Assembly: GCA_039818165.1 (NCBI GenBank)
Contig: JBCBUL010000016.1
Coordinates: forward strand, 1-64,000
Reading direction: 5' to 3'
Length of the DNA stretch: 64,000 nucleotides
DNA from: UBA5336 sp039818165
GTDB lineage: Bacteria; Pseudomonadota; Alphaproteobacteria; Caulobacterales; Hyphomonadaceae
Under the pieces are notes generated by a model. It was not told the origin of the DNA and searched no databases. It saw nothing but the letters and a program-made list of their open reading frames with translations. Numbering within the stretch: position 1 is the stretch's first letter; the number at the start of each line of letters is the position of its first letter. This document shows, piece by piece, positions 62,305 through 64,000 of this stretch. A program made the position numbers and the translations under genes.

Positions 62305-64000
62305 CCGGCGACGGTCACCTCGTCACCGCATCTGTCGACCACACAGCGCAGCTATGGGACCTGGAGACCGGGGAACCGATCCGTGCGTTCACTGGCCATG
62401 AGGACGGCGTCTTAGCTTTGGCGTTGACCGGCGATGGCCACCTTATTACCGGCTCTTGGGATGAAACGGCCCGACTTTGGGATCTGGAGACGGGAGATAT
62501 GGTCCACGCGTTCACTGGCCATGACGGCTGGGTCACAACTATAGCAGTGACTGACGATGACCGCCTCGCGACAGGCTCCCGAGACGACACGGCACGACTA
62601 TGGGATATGGAAACTGGCGAACAGACCCACGTCTTTACAGGCGATGGGGAAGGGGTAACGTCATTAGCGTTAACAGGCGATGGCCGCCTCGTTACCGGCT
62701 CTGGCGATCTGTTATCACACAATAATACAGCGCGACTGTGGGATCTGGAGACCGGCGAACAGATCGGTGTCTTTGAAGGCCACGAGGGCGGGGTCACTTC
62801 AGTAGTATTGACCAACGACGGTCGCCTTATCACCGGCTCTTCCGATCACACCGCGAGGCTGTGGGATCTTGAGATCGGCGAACAGATCTGCTCCTTTGTC
62901 GGCCATGAGAGCATGGTCAATTCCGTAGCGTTGAGCAGCGACGGCTGGCTCGTCACAGGCTCGGGCGATCTCTTCTCTATAGAGCCGTTGGACCCGGTCT
63001 CATTCGATAACACGGTACGACTTTGGGACTTAGAGACCTGCGGACAAATTCAAGCTCTTACAGGACATCAAGGCCCCATCAATTCCGTGACGCTGACTGG
63101 CGATGGCCGGCTTGTTAGTGGTTCTTCCGACGGGACGACTCGCCTATGGGATTTAAGGAGTGGCGAACAGATACACTCCTTTATCGGCCATACGCGCCCT
63201 ATAAATTCCGTAGTTTTGACTGGTGACAGGCGGCTTGTCACCGCCGCTCGTGACGGTACGGCGCGGCTATGGGATCTGGAAACTGGCGAACAGATCCGCT
63301 CGTTTGGGGGACATGGGGCCAGCGTCAACTCCTTGTCTTTGACCAGCGACGGTCGTCTTGTCACCGGCTCTGGCGATTTGGTTTCTGACGAGGGTGAGGC
63401 GCGGCTTTGGGATCTGGAGACCGGTCAACAGATTCGGGCATTCAGAGGACATGAGGGCTCTGTCAACTCCGTGGCGCTGACCGGTGACAGCCGCCGCCTC
63501 ATCACCGGCTCTGCCGATGACACGGCTTTGCTGTGGGACCTGGAGACTGGAGAACAGATCCGCGCCTTGGCTGGACATGAGGGCGATATCACATCCTTGG
63601 CAGTGACTCCCGAAGGCTATCTTATCACCGGCTCCCAAGACGGCACGGCCCGGCTGTGGGATTTGGAAACGGGCGAACAGATCAGCGCCGTCGCAGTTCA
63701 TGAGCGCCCTGTTAGTTCCTTGGCTCTCACTGATGATGGTCGCTTCGTGACGGGCTTCCGGGACAACACGGCGCGGCTCTGGCAATTGCCGGGCATTACG
63801 CTTGAACCTGATCTCCGCAACCAGGTCCGTATGGCCTGCGAAATGCTGTATGGCGCCAATGCACCGCTCTGGTTTACGCGGACGGATCTAGACGCCTATG
63901 CGGTCCTCGAAGGCGAACCTCGACTCGATCCGAACGACCCGAGCAGCGATTTCATCTCACCCTGCCGATGCTTCCTGACCGATGACGTGTTCGAGCATCC
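62229..64000 (+). CDS. WD40 blades and C-terminal domain of the TIR-WD40 protein (frameshifted, runs off the window)
   Basis: In a different frame from the N-terminal part, an open frame without a stop runs from 62229 to 64000. It continues the WD40 array: twelve more blades, each about 42 residues with GH...V, TGDGRLVTGS-like and TARLWDLETGEQI motifs. With two in the first part that makes 14 blades, enough for two seven-bladed propellers. A non-repeat domain follows after residue 515 (ITLEPDLRNQVRMACEMLYG onward). No start codon is intended here; it reads on from the first part after an apparent 28-base loss in blade 2. Confidence 0.85.

Noticed and set aside
62040..63785. CRISPR or tandem DNA repeat array
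   Set aside because: The periodicity of about 126 bases is that of WD40 codons; there are no constant repeats separated by unique spacers.
62315..63785. Minus-strand open frames within the WD40 region
   Set aside because: They are repeat-driven shadows with no ribosome sites or family motifs.
1..64000. Mobile elements, prophage genes, integrases or transposases
   Set aside because: I found none; every gene looks like core or accessory chromosomal content.

Overview
The window reads as a gene-dense chromosomal segment of a high-GC alphaproteobacterium. Supporting this are a TipF-like degenerate EAL protein, the hisS-hisZ-hisG order with an alphaproteobacterial-type HisRS, glyQ/glyS-type glycyl-tRNA synthetase, pyruvate phosphate dikinase, a cell wall hydrolase, the thrB-rnhA pairing and many 1-4 base gene overlaps. 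A Caulobacterales/Hyphomonadales-like organism is my best guess; no rRNA or other decisive taxonomic marker is present. I see no insertion sequence, prophage, integrase or CRISPR array.

Layout, left half. 1-9.1 kb: a partial unknown gene, a TipF-like protein, two small glycosyltransferases of the rSAM/selenodomain-associated type, a sulfotransferase, a family-4-like uracil-DNA glycosylase with an altered cysteine set, ETF-ubiquinone oxidoreductase, a membrane protein and propionyl-CoA synthetase. 9.3-17.3 kb: two exported TPR proteins coupled to ispE and a WecA/MraY-type transferase, then a polyprenyl diphosphate synthase, DUF2007, a methyltransferase and a 44-residue membrane peptide. 17.4-26.5 kb: glyQ, an inserted DUF2314-cupin-CDGSH cassette, glyS, ppdK, a cell wall hydrolase and an O-methyltransferase. 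26.4-32.4 kb: a leftward nadA-(three secreted paralogues)-nadB-nadC-SDR operon behind a perfect palindromic operator candidate.

Right half. 32.5-40 kb: a leftward run of sfsA, map, radC, two Spinster-type MFS transporters, thrB, a membrane protein and rnhA. radC has no ATG, GTG or TTG that fits its homology and probably starts at a CTG overlapping the map stop. 40-46.6 kb: a TauD-type dioxygenase, a serine beta-lactamase-like lipoprotein, a CinA-N-like protein, a cNMP-domain/flavin reductase fusion and an enoyl-CoA hydratase-like protein. 46.6-50.8 kb: composite palindromic repeats next to tRNA-Leu, folE, cysS, a small lipoprotein, an ExoD-like protein and tRNA-Gly. 50.9-56 kb: hisS-hisZ-hisG and a sigma-54 response regulator. 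56-61 kb: a structured tRNA-like element, a sterol-desaturase-type hydroxylase, a thioesterase, an SDR, a PilZ protein, an AGE-family epimerase and a glycosyltransferase-like protein.

The right edge (61.2-64 kb) carries the most unusual locus: a TIR domain with the WxxxE catalytic motif, a membrane helix and 14 very similar WD40 blades. The gene is split by an apparent 28-base loss in blade 2 that shifts the frame. It runs off the window. TIR-WD40 proteins are a known family; the frame break and the near-identical 14-blade array are what need checking here.

Gene ends are tightly packed: at least seven convergent pairs overlap at their 3' ends by 4-17 bases, three of them by sharing a CTAG.
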